Assembly (NCBI GenBank): GCA_036927565.1
Contig: JAYESD010000001.1
Span: 278,391,560-278,455,559, forward strand
From: Tuctoria greenei
Lineage: Eukaryota > Streptophyta > Magnoliopsida > Poales > Poaceae
DNA: 64,000 bases
Direction of reading: 5' to 3'
This document shows positions 45,087 to 53,728 of the stretch, piece by piece (within the stretch, counting starts at the first letter, position 1; the number at the start of each line of letters is the position of its first letter). The notes below the pieces were generated by a model that was not told the origin of the DNA, did not search any database, and saw only the letters and a program-made list of their open reading frames with translations. Both the position numbers and the translations under genes were made by a program.

Positions 45087-46467
45087 TGAAAGCATCTAGG
45101 CCCCATGAGGTACGGTTTCGGTGATTAATGACAACCATTCGATATTACTAATGAATTTGTGAATGCAAGGTCTCAATGACACTCAATCAAATGAAATCAA
45201 AATTACATTGGAGACTCATATAAAATCAACAAATGAGATCAAATCAAAACATATGATGACAAGAAGTGAAAGCTCTAACTTGATATCATTCCATGCTTGA
45301 AGACAATCAAAACAACATTTCCAACAAGTGTCAAGAGGTCACAAGTTCAAAATTCCAAAAGAACAACTCAAAACAACTCGAAGTCAACAAGTTGAATACA
45401 CCGGATCAACCGACGTTATATGAGTTGACTACATCGGTCAAGTTAGTTCTATTAAAGAAGAAGACCTCAGACAAATGCACTCACCGGATCATCCGATGTG
45501 AGTGGCTCAGTGACATCGGTCCATAATCACAGATTGCAATACCATTGGACCAAGTGAAGCACCGGATCATCCGATGTGCAGAAAACATACATCGGTCGAT
45601 CACTCCAGTGAGCCTCAAGATCAAGCAAAATTCTGGAGGAAGAGCCACAGGATCATCCGATGAGAAGACAGATCAACATCGGTCTAACAACGGTCATATC
45701 TGACACAATGACATCAGCTAATTTGGCTTTGACCGATGTTAACAGAAGGGGAGACATCGGATCATCCGGTGTTCGCAGACAAGTGATGTCAGCCTACTTT
45801 TCCAACGGCTATCTCGTGGAGGCTGGCTATTTATACCCCTTCAACCTGTCAAATCGACAAGACTTGAAGCCCAGACATACTCTACACATCCTAGAGCATT
45901 CAAGCAAGAGAGCTACCACTTTCACATCAATTTCACATCAATTGTACACCAAGAGATAGGCTAGAACTAGCTAGAGATAGTGCTTGGGTGCCTCCACTCT
46001 AGGTGATTGGAGTCTCTAGCATAGTGAGAGCCACAAGGGAGTGTCCCTTGGTGTGTGTAACTTCCGGAGCTTGCCAAGTGGTTTGTGGAAGCCCGGAGGA
46101 TCCCAAAAGTGTACAAGGCTTGAGCTCCACCTTGCCGAGGTTGGCGAACGGAGAAGAATAGTGAAGAAGCCCCTAGTCTCGGTGACTTGGGAGTGGCAAA
46201 ACCCATCGGAGGGTGCCACAACGTGGACGTAGGAAGATCCTTGTGATCTTACCGAACCACGGGATAAACTCCGTGTCCTTTGAGCGTTTGCATCCCTCTT
46301 CCTTTACTCTTATGCAATCTCCATTCCGCAACTCTAATTTATATTGATTGCATAGTTTAAATTGCATAGGGAATTGGGCTTTAGGTTGTTAATCTTAAAT
46401 TGCTTTAAAATTTGAAAGAAAGCCCAATTCACCCCCCCCCCCCCTCTTGGGCATTTCGATCCTTACA
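45087..46467 (+). repeat. 3' LTR of young SIRE-type element
   Basis: 1,381 bp, same sequence as 34329-35704 apart from five extra C in one homopolymer. It is followed by the GACTT duplication. Its palindrome array lies at about 45399-45771. Confidence 0.96.
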
Positions 46468-46935
46468 GACTTCACATTCGTGCATCCTCATCATTGGATA
46501 TCATCGCGTACACGGATGCAGACTGGGTTGGTTGTCCAGACACTAGACGTTCCACATTCGGGTACTGTATTTTCCTCGAGGATTCATTGGTCTCGTGGTC
46601 CAGCAAGAGACAACCAACACTATCTCGTTCAAGTGCTGAAGCGGAATATCGTTCGGTAGCAAATGCTGCAACTGAGTGTATCTGGCTCAAACAGCTTCTT
46701 CAGGAATTACACTCTCCAGTTCACAAGGTCACGCTGGTATATTATGATAATGTTTCAGCAGTGTACATGACTCGGAATCCAGTACATCATCGGCGCACAA
46801 AAACATATTGAGATTGACATACACTTCGTCCGTGAACGTGTGGTGCTAGGAGACATCCGTGATTTGATGACCAAGGGACTGCCTTTATCGACATTCCGCG
46901 CCTTCAGGTCCAGCGCCAGCTATGACTGCGGGGGT
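46468..46935 (+). pseudogene. RNase H end of old Copia pol
   Basis: Resumes the pol interrupted at 34328. YTDADWVGCPDTRRST (about 46509-46556), SWSSKRQ, SSAEAEYRS and a decayed RRTK..HIE-type end are seen. A stop occurs at 46809-46811. Non-coding sequence up to the 3' LTR follows. Confidence 0.9.
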
Positions 46936-47195
46936 TGTTAGCGCCTCCATACAACCCCTTGCACGTACGACTGCTTCAGCGAGTCTTCTGCCGATTCTTC
47001 CGCCACACCAACTGACGAGCGACAACGGCCGCACACGTTCCACTCCCGTACTCCGCACGTTGCGCTCGTCTGGCAACAGACTCGCGCACTGTAGTACTGG
47101 ATACACATAATTCTCTTAGCACCCGCATGTACCTCATCTATTTATGTATCTCTGCTCAATGATCAATATAGTCTGCTATTATACATCTCTCTACA
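46936..47195 (+). repeat. 3' LTR of old Copia element
   Basis: 260 bp, TGTTAGCGCC to CTCTCTACA. It differs from the 5' LTR at about one position in nine. Confidence 0.92.
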
Positions 47196-47428
47196 TTGAC
47201 CAAATTTTGGTTGGCCAAATCCTACACCAAAATTTGGCATCACCAAATTTGAAAAAGGTAAGCAAAAGTAACAATCCAAACAAGCCCAAGAGACGTGGGA
47301 ACGGCACGCCATGCTGCGAGATCTCTCTCTGTGACTAGGATGGCAACGGAAAAAAAATCCAGAGATGTGACTCCGTATATATCTGCATCCGTGAGAAAAA
47401 ATCCATACTTGAAACCATACCTATTACC

Positions 47429-48078
47429 CAGGACCGGACCTGGGGGCGTGCGGCATGTGCCATGGCACAGGGTCCCCATTTTTAGGGGCTCCGCCCATGC
47501 TATCCTTTAAGTAACCAAATAAAGATATAATAAAAATGCATTTCAATCCTTAAGGCAATCTATTACGTTTCACTTTTCAAAAAATAGAAAAATATATTTC
47601 AGCTTCAAAAGTATTTACTCCGTGTAATCATCCTGAGCAACAACCAAGATCACTCTTCTAATAAGCAAACAACAAATAGTCCACAAAAATCACATATATA
47701 TTATATCTCCATGATTTATGTATCATACATGAGTTAAGTATTGTATAGATAGTTCGTTGTGCAAACTACCTGTTCATTTTCGACAACAAAAATTTACTGT
47801 TTGACCGCGGTAGCATTTGATAATGAAATTTTGAAGAAGGTTAAATATAAAAATATAATTGAAGATTTCATTTCAAGAAACACTAAAAGAATGATGTAAT
47901 TCAGATAAGCATTATGCATCAAGAGTTAATAATAGTCATGGTTTTTGATATATTCTATTGTTATGTAAAATATTATTACAATACATATTATTATAGATTT
48001 ATATATCTATTTTCCAATAACAATAAGCCCCATTTTAATATTTCGTGCATGGCTTTAGATTTTACCGGCCCGACCCTG
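47429..48078. mobile_element. non-autonomous hAT element
   Basis: Ends CAGGACCGGACC and GGCCCGACCCTG are imperfect inverted repeats. The 8-bp duplication CTATTACC is perfect at 47421-47428 and 48079-48086. 650 bp, AT-rich inside, no ORF of note. The 8-bp duplication and CAGG..CCTG ends define a hAT element. Confidence 0.9.
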
Positions 48079-48086
48079 CTATTACC

Positions 48087-49299
48087 CGCAATGAGTAAAA
48101 ACAACTACCCGTATCTGCTACCGTGGATATTTTTTACCCGCAGATCCTGCATTGCAACGGGAGGCGGCGAGCAAGCCTTGCGACCGGATCTGACGATGGT
48201 GTGACATCGAGAGAGACGAGCTGGACTACCAGCGTGGCGGCGGGAGCATCGTGAAGGCCCAGAACGGCCAAAAGCAGGGCGGCAGGAGCACCGAGCAGGC
48301 ACGGCACTGCGGCAGCTAGAGGACCTGGCGACGGGAGCGCCCAACCGACGTGTGGCCGAGCCCAAGCAAGTGTGGCGATGAGTTGGCCTCGCAGCGGGAG
48401 CGCCTAGCCAACGTGCGACCGAGCAGGCGTGGCGACAGGAGTGCGGGAGACGGGGAGCAGACGCCGCGCGCTGGACATGCTGCCATGGGCGTCTTCGAGC
48501 AAAGGGTTGGGCCAGCCGCGTCCATGGCCAAACAGCGAATCATTTACCCTACCGCACTCCGAGATCGTCTCTCGTTTATTTCTTCACAAACCAAAACGCC
48601 GTCCCCACTCTGGAGGCTGATCTTAAGTATTATATCTGGATTTTTTTTATCATCGACTAGTTCATTTTTAAACTAACCAATGACAAAAAAAAAAAGATAG
48701 GGACAGAGTAAGACAAGACACTCTGCGGTATGTCGCGGTTTGTTCAAATGCCATTGCCACGGACCCGAACAGCTGTGCATCAACGTCCCGTGCCCCTACC
48801 TGAATGGCTCAGACGATCCGAGTGCAGCAGCCATGATCCGAGAGTCCTTGGCACGTCTTTTCTGCGTCTTGCTCCGCTCGCTGCTGGACCAGAAACTGTT
48901 GGGCTTCGACTTCGAGTAGCACCAGCATGACATGGACAGACCGAAGGCGAACAGTCCTGTACCTGCTGCACGCGTGCGTGCACTGCTTGATACGATATGC
49001 AGTCAGAGTGCTTGAACAGGCGTTTCCGACAGGGAAAAAGTTGAGGGTGTGCGAACAGTAGTGTCGGGGAGAAAGGAAGTTTCACTAGAATAGAATGTGA
49101 AATGGGTTTTGCATCAGGAAGGGAAGCTAGAGTGACAACTCCGTGCTGCGGACGACCGGATTCGTCGAAGGGTGACGCGCGTCGATCGACCACCTCATGT
49201 GTTCATCCACCCTTGTGTTGGAGGCGCAGCAGTGTGCTCGTGTTATCGACCTGTAGTACTCTGGTTAAACTGGAAATTAATTCCCTCATGGATTGAAGG
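48087..49299. other. intergenic, no gene recognised
   Basis: A GC-rich stretch (48150-48560) gives long open frames on both strands. They have Arg/Gly/Ala-rich composition and no recognisable domain, so I treat them as chance. A decayed Stowaway-like hairpin may lie at about 48626-48707. No other structure was seen. Confidence 0.5.
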
Positions 49300-49646
49300 A
49301 ATCAAGTGGGCTTCAAGTTTGAGGTCAAATGGCCCACTGTTGGCTACGATCAAATGGGCTTCAAGTTTAAGGCCTCACCCAGTTGAAACGGCCCGCCGTT
49401 CCGAAATTTGGGAGGTACCCGTTCATTGGGCCTCCAGACAAGCGAATCCGACTACAGCTACAGATAGACACGTGGCTCCGAGTATTCTGCTGCCCTCACC
49501 GCTCCCCCACCAGATCCCTTCACCGCCTTGTCCAGCAACCGCCGCCGCACCACAGGCTGATCCACACCGGCGCCCCCACCGCCTGCGCGCCGCGTGCTTA
49601 CTCACGTCCTGCGATCTCGGCAGGTTAGGTTAGGTTAGGTCTGTGA
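49300..49646 (+). promoter_or_regulatory. promoter and leader of the Yae1 gene
   Basis: Five or more GGGCT/GGGCC words on either strand (TGGGCTTC at about 49308 and 49356, GGCCCACT near 49331, TTGGGCC near 49426) resemble Site II/TCP motifs of translation and housekeeping genes. A pentamer-like run GGTTAGGTTAGGTTAGGT (about 49623-49640) precedes the ATG by a few bases. No TATA box was seen. Confidence 0.5.
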
Positions 49647-50631
49647 ATGTCAGGCCATGGGGATGCAGAGGGTGTGACAGCCTCCATGGAGGAGCTACGC
49701 GTTGAACATGAGCTATCTTCCTCCACGGGGAGCGCGATCACTCAGCACGGTGCGTATCCATGACTGAGACTCTGCCGTGATTTACAAAAAGAACTGCAAC
49801 ACTACGAGCGCTGTAGTGATTACACTAGTATCTCGTGTTACCACAACTAGTTGAACGTCCGTGTCAAAATTTTGGTCCAGAGAACGGCGATGTTGTCGCC
49901 GCTTCAGACGACGACGACGACGACATATGGGGCGATGCATCAGATTCTCCCGGTCACGAGTCTACATTAGACAGAGAATGGAGCCACAGGCAGAACCAGT
50001 TCCACAAGGTATATTCTAAAACGATTGTGGACACGGTGGCCCTGATCATTGTTTTCAGCGGGTTTCGTTGATGGCATGTGAGTTTAATATCTTGGATGTT
50101 TCAATATTACTCAGATGGGATATAGGGATGGTATAACAGAAGGGCAGAAGGACTCTGCCCAGGAGGGCTTCAACGTTGGGTTTAGGCAATCTGTAAATGT
50201 TGGTCGCAAATGGGGCCTTGTTCGCGGGGTTACCAGGTGAAGTTTGATTTGGATCTTGGTAATAAGAGTTTCCTTTTATGGCTGTTCTCTTCTAATATTC
50301 ACTTCACTTTTATTTTCCTGTGTTTTTTTGTCCTTCATGTAGTGCCCTAGCCAGTCTTCCTGACGGCTTGAGAGAAAAACTGTTGCCTGATGCCAATTGC
50401 CGAGGAAAATTACTGGATCTACACAGCTCCGTGCAAGTAATTTCAGCAGATGATGCACTTCAGATGTTTCATGACAGGGTTCGTCAGAAGAATAATCCAG
50501 CAGGGGAACCACTTGTAAGGTCAATAGAAGATGGAGCAACAGGTTCGAATGGGCTCGGAACCCTTTCGAAGGATCTTGTGTTGCTTTTGGATGAATGCCC
50601 GAATGTCAGAGTAAGTGAAGAGTTGGCATGA
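49647..50631 (+). CDS. YAE1: Yae1-domain protein (Fe-S delivery adaptor)
   Basis: Four exons: 49647-49749, 49851-50008, 50115-50236 and 50343-50631, all GT..AG, 672 nt, 223 residues. The N-terminus is acidic (DDDDDDIWGDAS near residue 57). Exon 3 holds the Yae1 deca-GX3 motif, YRDGITEGQKDSAQEGFN then VGFRQSVNVGRKWG. In yeast, Yae1 with Lto1 links the cytosolic Fe-S assembly machinery to the ABC protein Rli1/ABCE1, which recycles ribosomes; the plant role is inferred. ATG 49647 opens MSGHGDAEGV and gives consistent phases. A GTAAGT at 50611-50616 just before the stop could be a donor, so the C-terminus may differ. Confidence 0.85.
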
Positions 50632-50884
50632 GTAAACAAGTTAGTTGGGAATTGCAAGCACGGCATTTTTTTTTGGATTATTTATCCCACCAAGGTTATA
50701 ATCTCATTAAGAGACTGATGCTTGATACAAACCGTTATCCTTCAATCTGGAAGGCATGTTTTGAGCTCAGAGGGCTCAGGCCGCAGAGATGTAAAAATCG
50801 TGAAAAACATATTTACTTACTGTAACATTCTGTGATACTGGTATGACATGTCGCCCTTTTGGTCATGACTAGTTTTGTAAAGTA

Positions 50885-50981
50885 CTCCATCGGTTCTGAA
50901 ATAAATGACGTTGCGACAACTAATTTAGTTCAAATTGAACTATTTTTTTCTTATAGACGTGTCATTTATTTCAGAACTCGC
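50885..50981. mobile_element. degenerate Stowaway MITE
   Basis: Arms CGGTTCTGAAATAAATGAC and GTCATTTATTTCAGAAC are inverted. The left end CTCC after TA fits Stowaway, while the right terminus is decayed. It lies about 250 bp after the Yae1 stop. Confidence 0.7.
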
Positions 50982-51769
50982 AGTTTTGGACAAGCAACAA
51001 AAATCAGCGAAACTACTCTGACTTGGCCACTGAACGGGTTCACTACATGGCCACTGAATTTTTGCTTCCCAGCGGTGCATGGGCGCAGGAATGGAATGTT
51101 CAACTACTTGGCCGCTGAAGGTTTCGGTCATTTGGTATTTTGGTGTGCTGTACCCATTGAAACGATGAGCAATTTGTCCTGGGGACGATCGATCGAGCTA
51201 TCTGACTCCTCACTCGAACTCCGTCCCAGTGTAAATTTTCTACGGCCACTAGCCCAACCTTGGGATCTACTGCCTCATTGCCACGGCAATACCATTTATG
51301 TATCTTCTCGATCTTGACAAGGTTTAGCTTCGGTTTGCAGCAGCTTACATTCCCGATTGAATTGGATCCGATTCCTTGAAGGCCACGCTACGCATGCTGA
51401 ACTATTCTGAAGTAAGTTCATCTTTCATGACCTTACATTGAACTTGACCGATTTTTTTAGCAACAAACTTGAGTGAGTCGTAGGTCCACAAGCTTACGTG
51501 CCTGGAAGTCCGAAACCTGGAAGCAAGTGACTAAAATTTATCCCGATGAATTAACAGGAGCTGCTCCTAACGAAGCACTGCTCGCTTGCAATGCACTCGA
51601 AAGCCACATGCGACTGGCCCTCGATTCCCCGACGAGCCCTCGTATTTTTCGTACGATTTGAACCATGTTTGCTGATCCAAACGCCGAAAAGCGGCAATCG
51701 CGAGCACATCTCTCGGAGACGCGCACCCAGGAAAAGATGAGAAATGGGTACTGCCATACTAAAAGGCAG
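50982..51769. other. intergenic, promoter side of the Ole e 1-type gene
   Basis: No gene recognised. Open frames are short and unlike known proteins. It probably contains the upstream regulatory region of the gene at 51901. Confidence 0.5.
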
Positions 51770-51776
51770 TATAAAT
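51770..51776 (+). promoter_or_regulatory. TATA box of Ole e 1-type gene
   Basis: TATAAAT, 131 bp before the ATG at 51901, in suitable orientation and distance. Confidence 0.65.
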
Positions 51777-51900
51777 TGCAACCTCTCGCGTCTTGTCTTC
51801 GCAAACGTCTTGCCCTTACCAATCAAGCTGATCCAATCGTACGCAGGACAGTAGCTGGTCAGTACGTAGCCAGCTGGTAAGGCTAGCTAGCTAGTTCACG

Positions 51901-52613
51901 ATGGCTTTGGTAGTTAAGTGCGTGTTACTCGCCCTTTCCGCTGTGATCGTCTCCCTCACCAGCGGCGGCGTCGGCGGCGCCGCTGCCAAGGACCTGCCCC
52001 CGCCTCCGCCGATGGTGAACTTCAGCATCGGCGTGCAGGGCGTGGTCTGGTGCAAGTCCTGCAGGTACAAAGGCTACTTCCGGCCCATGGACGCGTCGCC
52101 ACTGCCAGGTACTACATGACTCAGAACATTCACCATCGTCCATATATTGTTCACTCTCGTTTTAAAAGCTCGCTATATATTAAAAGCTCGCCATATATTG
52201 TTCATGGGTCTTCCATGACTAACATGGAAGACCCATGAACATGCATGACCGCTATATATTGCTGCTGCTGCTGTGCGCGCGTGAACTGTGCACTGATCGA
52301 CGACACAGGCGCGGCGGTGTACCTGCGGTGCCGGCACCGGCGTCGCGAGGCGACGTTCCGGGGCGTGACGGGGCCGAGCGGCTACTTCCTGATCCAGACG
52401 TCGAAACAGGTGGCGGCGTTCACCAGCCAGGAGTGCCGGGTGTACGTGCCGCGGTCGCCGGCGCGCGCCTGCTCCGTGCCGGCCTACCCCGCCGGGAACA
52501 AGGGGCTGCGTCTCAAGTTCCAGGAGTTCGTCAAGCGGGGCAACGGACTGCAGGGAATCTACTCCGTCGGCAACCGCCTCTTCCGCCCCAAACACCCGAA
52601 CCAGTGCTACTGA
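51901..52613 (+). CDS. pollen Ole e 1 / extensin-like secreted protein
   Basis: Two exons, 51901-52108 and 52309-52613, GT..AG, 513 nt, 170 residues. A signal peptide (about 1-28, ending GGAAA) is followed by KDLPPPPP and the Ole e 1 domain. Its cysteine motif is VQGVVWCKSCRYKGY, then RPMDASPLPG across the splice site, and further Cys in the domain (YLRCRH, ECRVYV, ARACSV, NQCY). The family is made of small cell-wall or extracellular proteins in pollen, roots and other growing tissue; the molecular role is unclear. The start codon follows a TATA box by 131 bp. Exons are GC-rich, as usual for grass single-domain genes. An AATAAA lies at 52745-52750. Confidence 0.92.
52200..52240. repeat. perfect 18-bp inverted repeat in the intron
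   Basis: Arms 52200-52217 and 52223-52240 are exact complements with a 5-base loop (ACTAA). The flanks also share CTATATATT-type words. In RNA this would be a strong hairpin inside the 200-bp intron. Confidence 0.9.
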
Positions 52614-52744
52614 TCGATAATGATCGTGAGATGATATCCAGGCGCAGTCAGCTGGACTGGTCGTAGGGTAGGGGCAGCATACCAGATCGATCGAGTGATG
52701 TGTTCTCGTTCCATGCGTCGCGCGTTCCAGTGTCCAGGGCTTTG

Positions 52745-52750
52745 AATAAA
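52745..52750 (+). terminator. polyadenylation signal of Ole e 1-type gene
   Basis: AATAAA 132 bp after the stop codon, in an otherwise GC-mixed 3' UTR. Confidence 0.55.
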
Positions 52751-52799
52751 TCAGCTGGATGTTTGTACTAGCCAGTGTCCGTTTAACTTCTGTCACAAG

Positions 52800-53630
52800 T
52801 AGTTATGCGAGATGCTGATGCTCAAGGGGATCATAATGTAGACGTAACATGCATGATGAATTGAGCACCAGTACGTCTGTTAGCTATCCGCACCAACACC
52901 CTCTAAAGCATACTTCATACGTTATTCTTCTTCTATACGTACTCTAAATTACATTGTAAAACAATGTATCCAGTATGTTTTACAATGTGACACTGCGGAC
53001 GATCTTTGCATGCACGCGCGCTAAGATCTTCACACCGCGTCACATGCTCGCGCCGCTCCGCTGCCGTACGCCAGCGTACCTACTACCCCTCCTCCTCCTC
53101 GACTCCGGTTTCGGGATGAGAGTTCGTCGCCGCCTGCTGCAATGAGCGGCTCGGCAGCGTCGCCGGGGCCGCGGTCCGGGAGCTACGGCTATAGTTGTTT
53201 TGCACTCTATAGTGGTATTTGGTTACTGGATGCTCAAACATTTTTAGTTCGATTACTGAGTTGGTTGCATGCTAGCGTCCAGAGCAAAATCTAAAGAAAT
53301 GGACACATGAAGCTTTTAACCGCAGTGGATTCAATAAAAAGTGTAACCAATATCATAAGTAGTAATATTATGCAGAAAGACGATCAAGTTTATGTTCAAG
53401 CTGATAAGACATTTTAGGCATTGCAGGCATTGACAAAATCCTCTGGGCACAGTGTCCCATTCAGCCCAGCGTTCGCAAGCCCGACCCCATTCATCAATCG
53501 GACGCACTGATGATGCAGTTGAGCACATTGGTTTAGCATTAGCCACTCAGGCATGCTGTAGCTTTATAGACAGGGGTAGGGTTTCAGTGTTCAATCATGT
53601 GTAACTTTCTGCCAAAAAAAGGATCTTAGA
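52800..53630. other. intergenic with a possible first-exon fragment
   Basis: The stretch 53040-53200 is GC-rich and CT-rich like a grass promoter and 5' UTR. It ends in a short frame from ATG 53142 (MSGSAASPGPRSGSYGY) that breaks off into AT-rich sequence near 53200. It could be the severed start of a gene or a captured fragment. Nothing else was seen. Confidence 0.4.
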
Positions 53631-53632
53631 TA

Positions 53633-53711
53633 CTCCCTCCATCCCTAAAAAGATGTCATTTTCAACACTAAATTTAGTTCAAAAAACGACATCCTTTAGG
53701 GATAGAGGGAG
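53633..53711. mobile_element. Stowaway MITE in a 3' UTR
   Basis: 79 bp, ends CTCCCTCCATCCC and GGGATAGAGGGAG, flanked by TA (53631-53632 and 53712-53713). It lies only 17 bp beyond the stop codon of the minus-strand gene at 53729, so it is probably transcribed in that gene's 3' UTR. Confidence 0.9.
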
Positions 53712-53728
53712 TACTACGTATTTTAGGA

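Larger units (their letters stand above)
34329..46467 (+). mobile_element. young SIRE/Maximus-type Copia element with a third ORF
   Basis: LTRs of 1,376 bp (34329-35704) and 1,381 bp (45087-46467) appear identical except that a C run has 8 versus 13 C. The target duplication GACTT is perfect (34324-34328 and 46468-46472). Between the LTRs are a tRNA-Met primer site, intact gag (35765-37891), intact pol (37906-41166), a U3-like regulatory stretch (41700-42110), an intact 723-codon ORF (42566-44737) and a purine tract (45073-45085). Size is 12,139 bp. The large gag with two zinc knuckles and an extra ORF after pol fit the SIRE/Maximus lineage. Identical LTRs mean very recent insertion, so it may still be mobile. 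Confidence 0.97.
30101..47195 (+). mobile_element. old Ty1/Copia retrotransposon (host of the nested SIRE element)
   Basis: LTRs of 256 bp (30101-30356) and 260 bp (46936-47195) both start TGTTA and end CTCTCTACA. Target duplications are TTGAT (30096-30100) and TTGAC (47196-47200), one change apart. A tRNA-Met primer site follows the 5' LTR. By eye the LTRs differ at about 25-30 positions, roughly 11%, so it is millions of years old. Internal sequence is present at 30357-34328 and 46468-46935, split by the SIRE-type element. Many stops: not functional. Confidence 0.93.
29974..47287. mobile_element. Tourist-like MITE split by a Copia element
   Basis: The left part (29974-30100) starts GGGTGTGTTTGCATTG. 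The right part (47201-47287) ends CAATCCAAACAAGCCC, an imperfect inverted match. AAG flanks both outer ends (29971-29973 and 47288-47290), a 3-bp duplication. Without the Copia insertion the MITE would be about 210 bp. Superfamily assignment (Tourist/PIF-Harbinger) rests on the end sequence style and the 3-bp duplication. AAG is not the usual TWA, so this is tentative. Confidence 0.6.

Noticed and set aside
48105..48676. GC-rich frames after the hAT element
   Set aside because: They occur on both strands with low-complexity composition and no splice or start context.
48626..48707. Stowaway-like hairpin remnant
   Set aside because: Only the inner part resembles a Stowaway; the left end and duplication are not clear enough to list.
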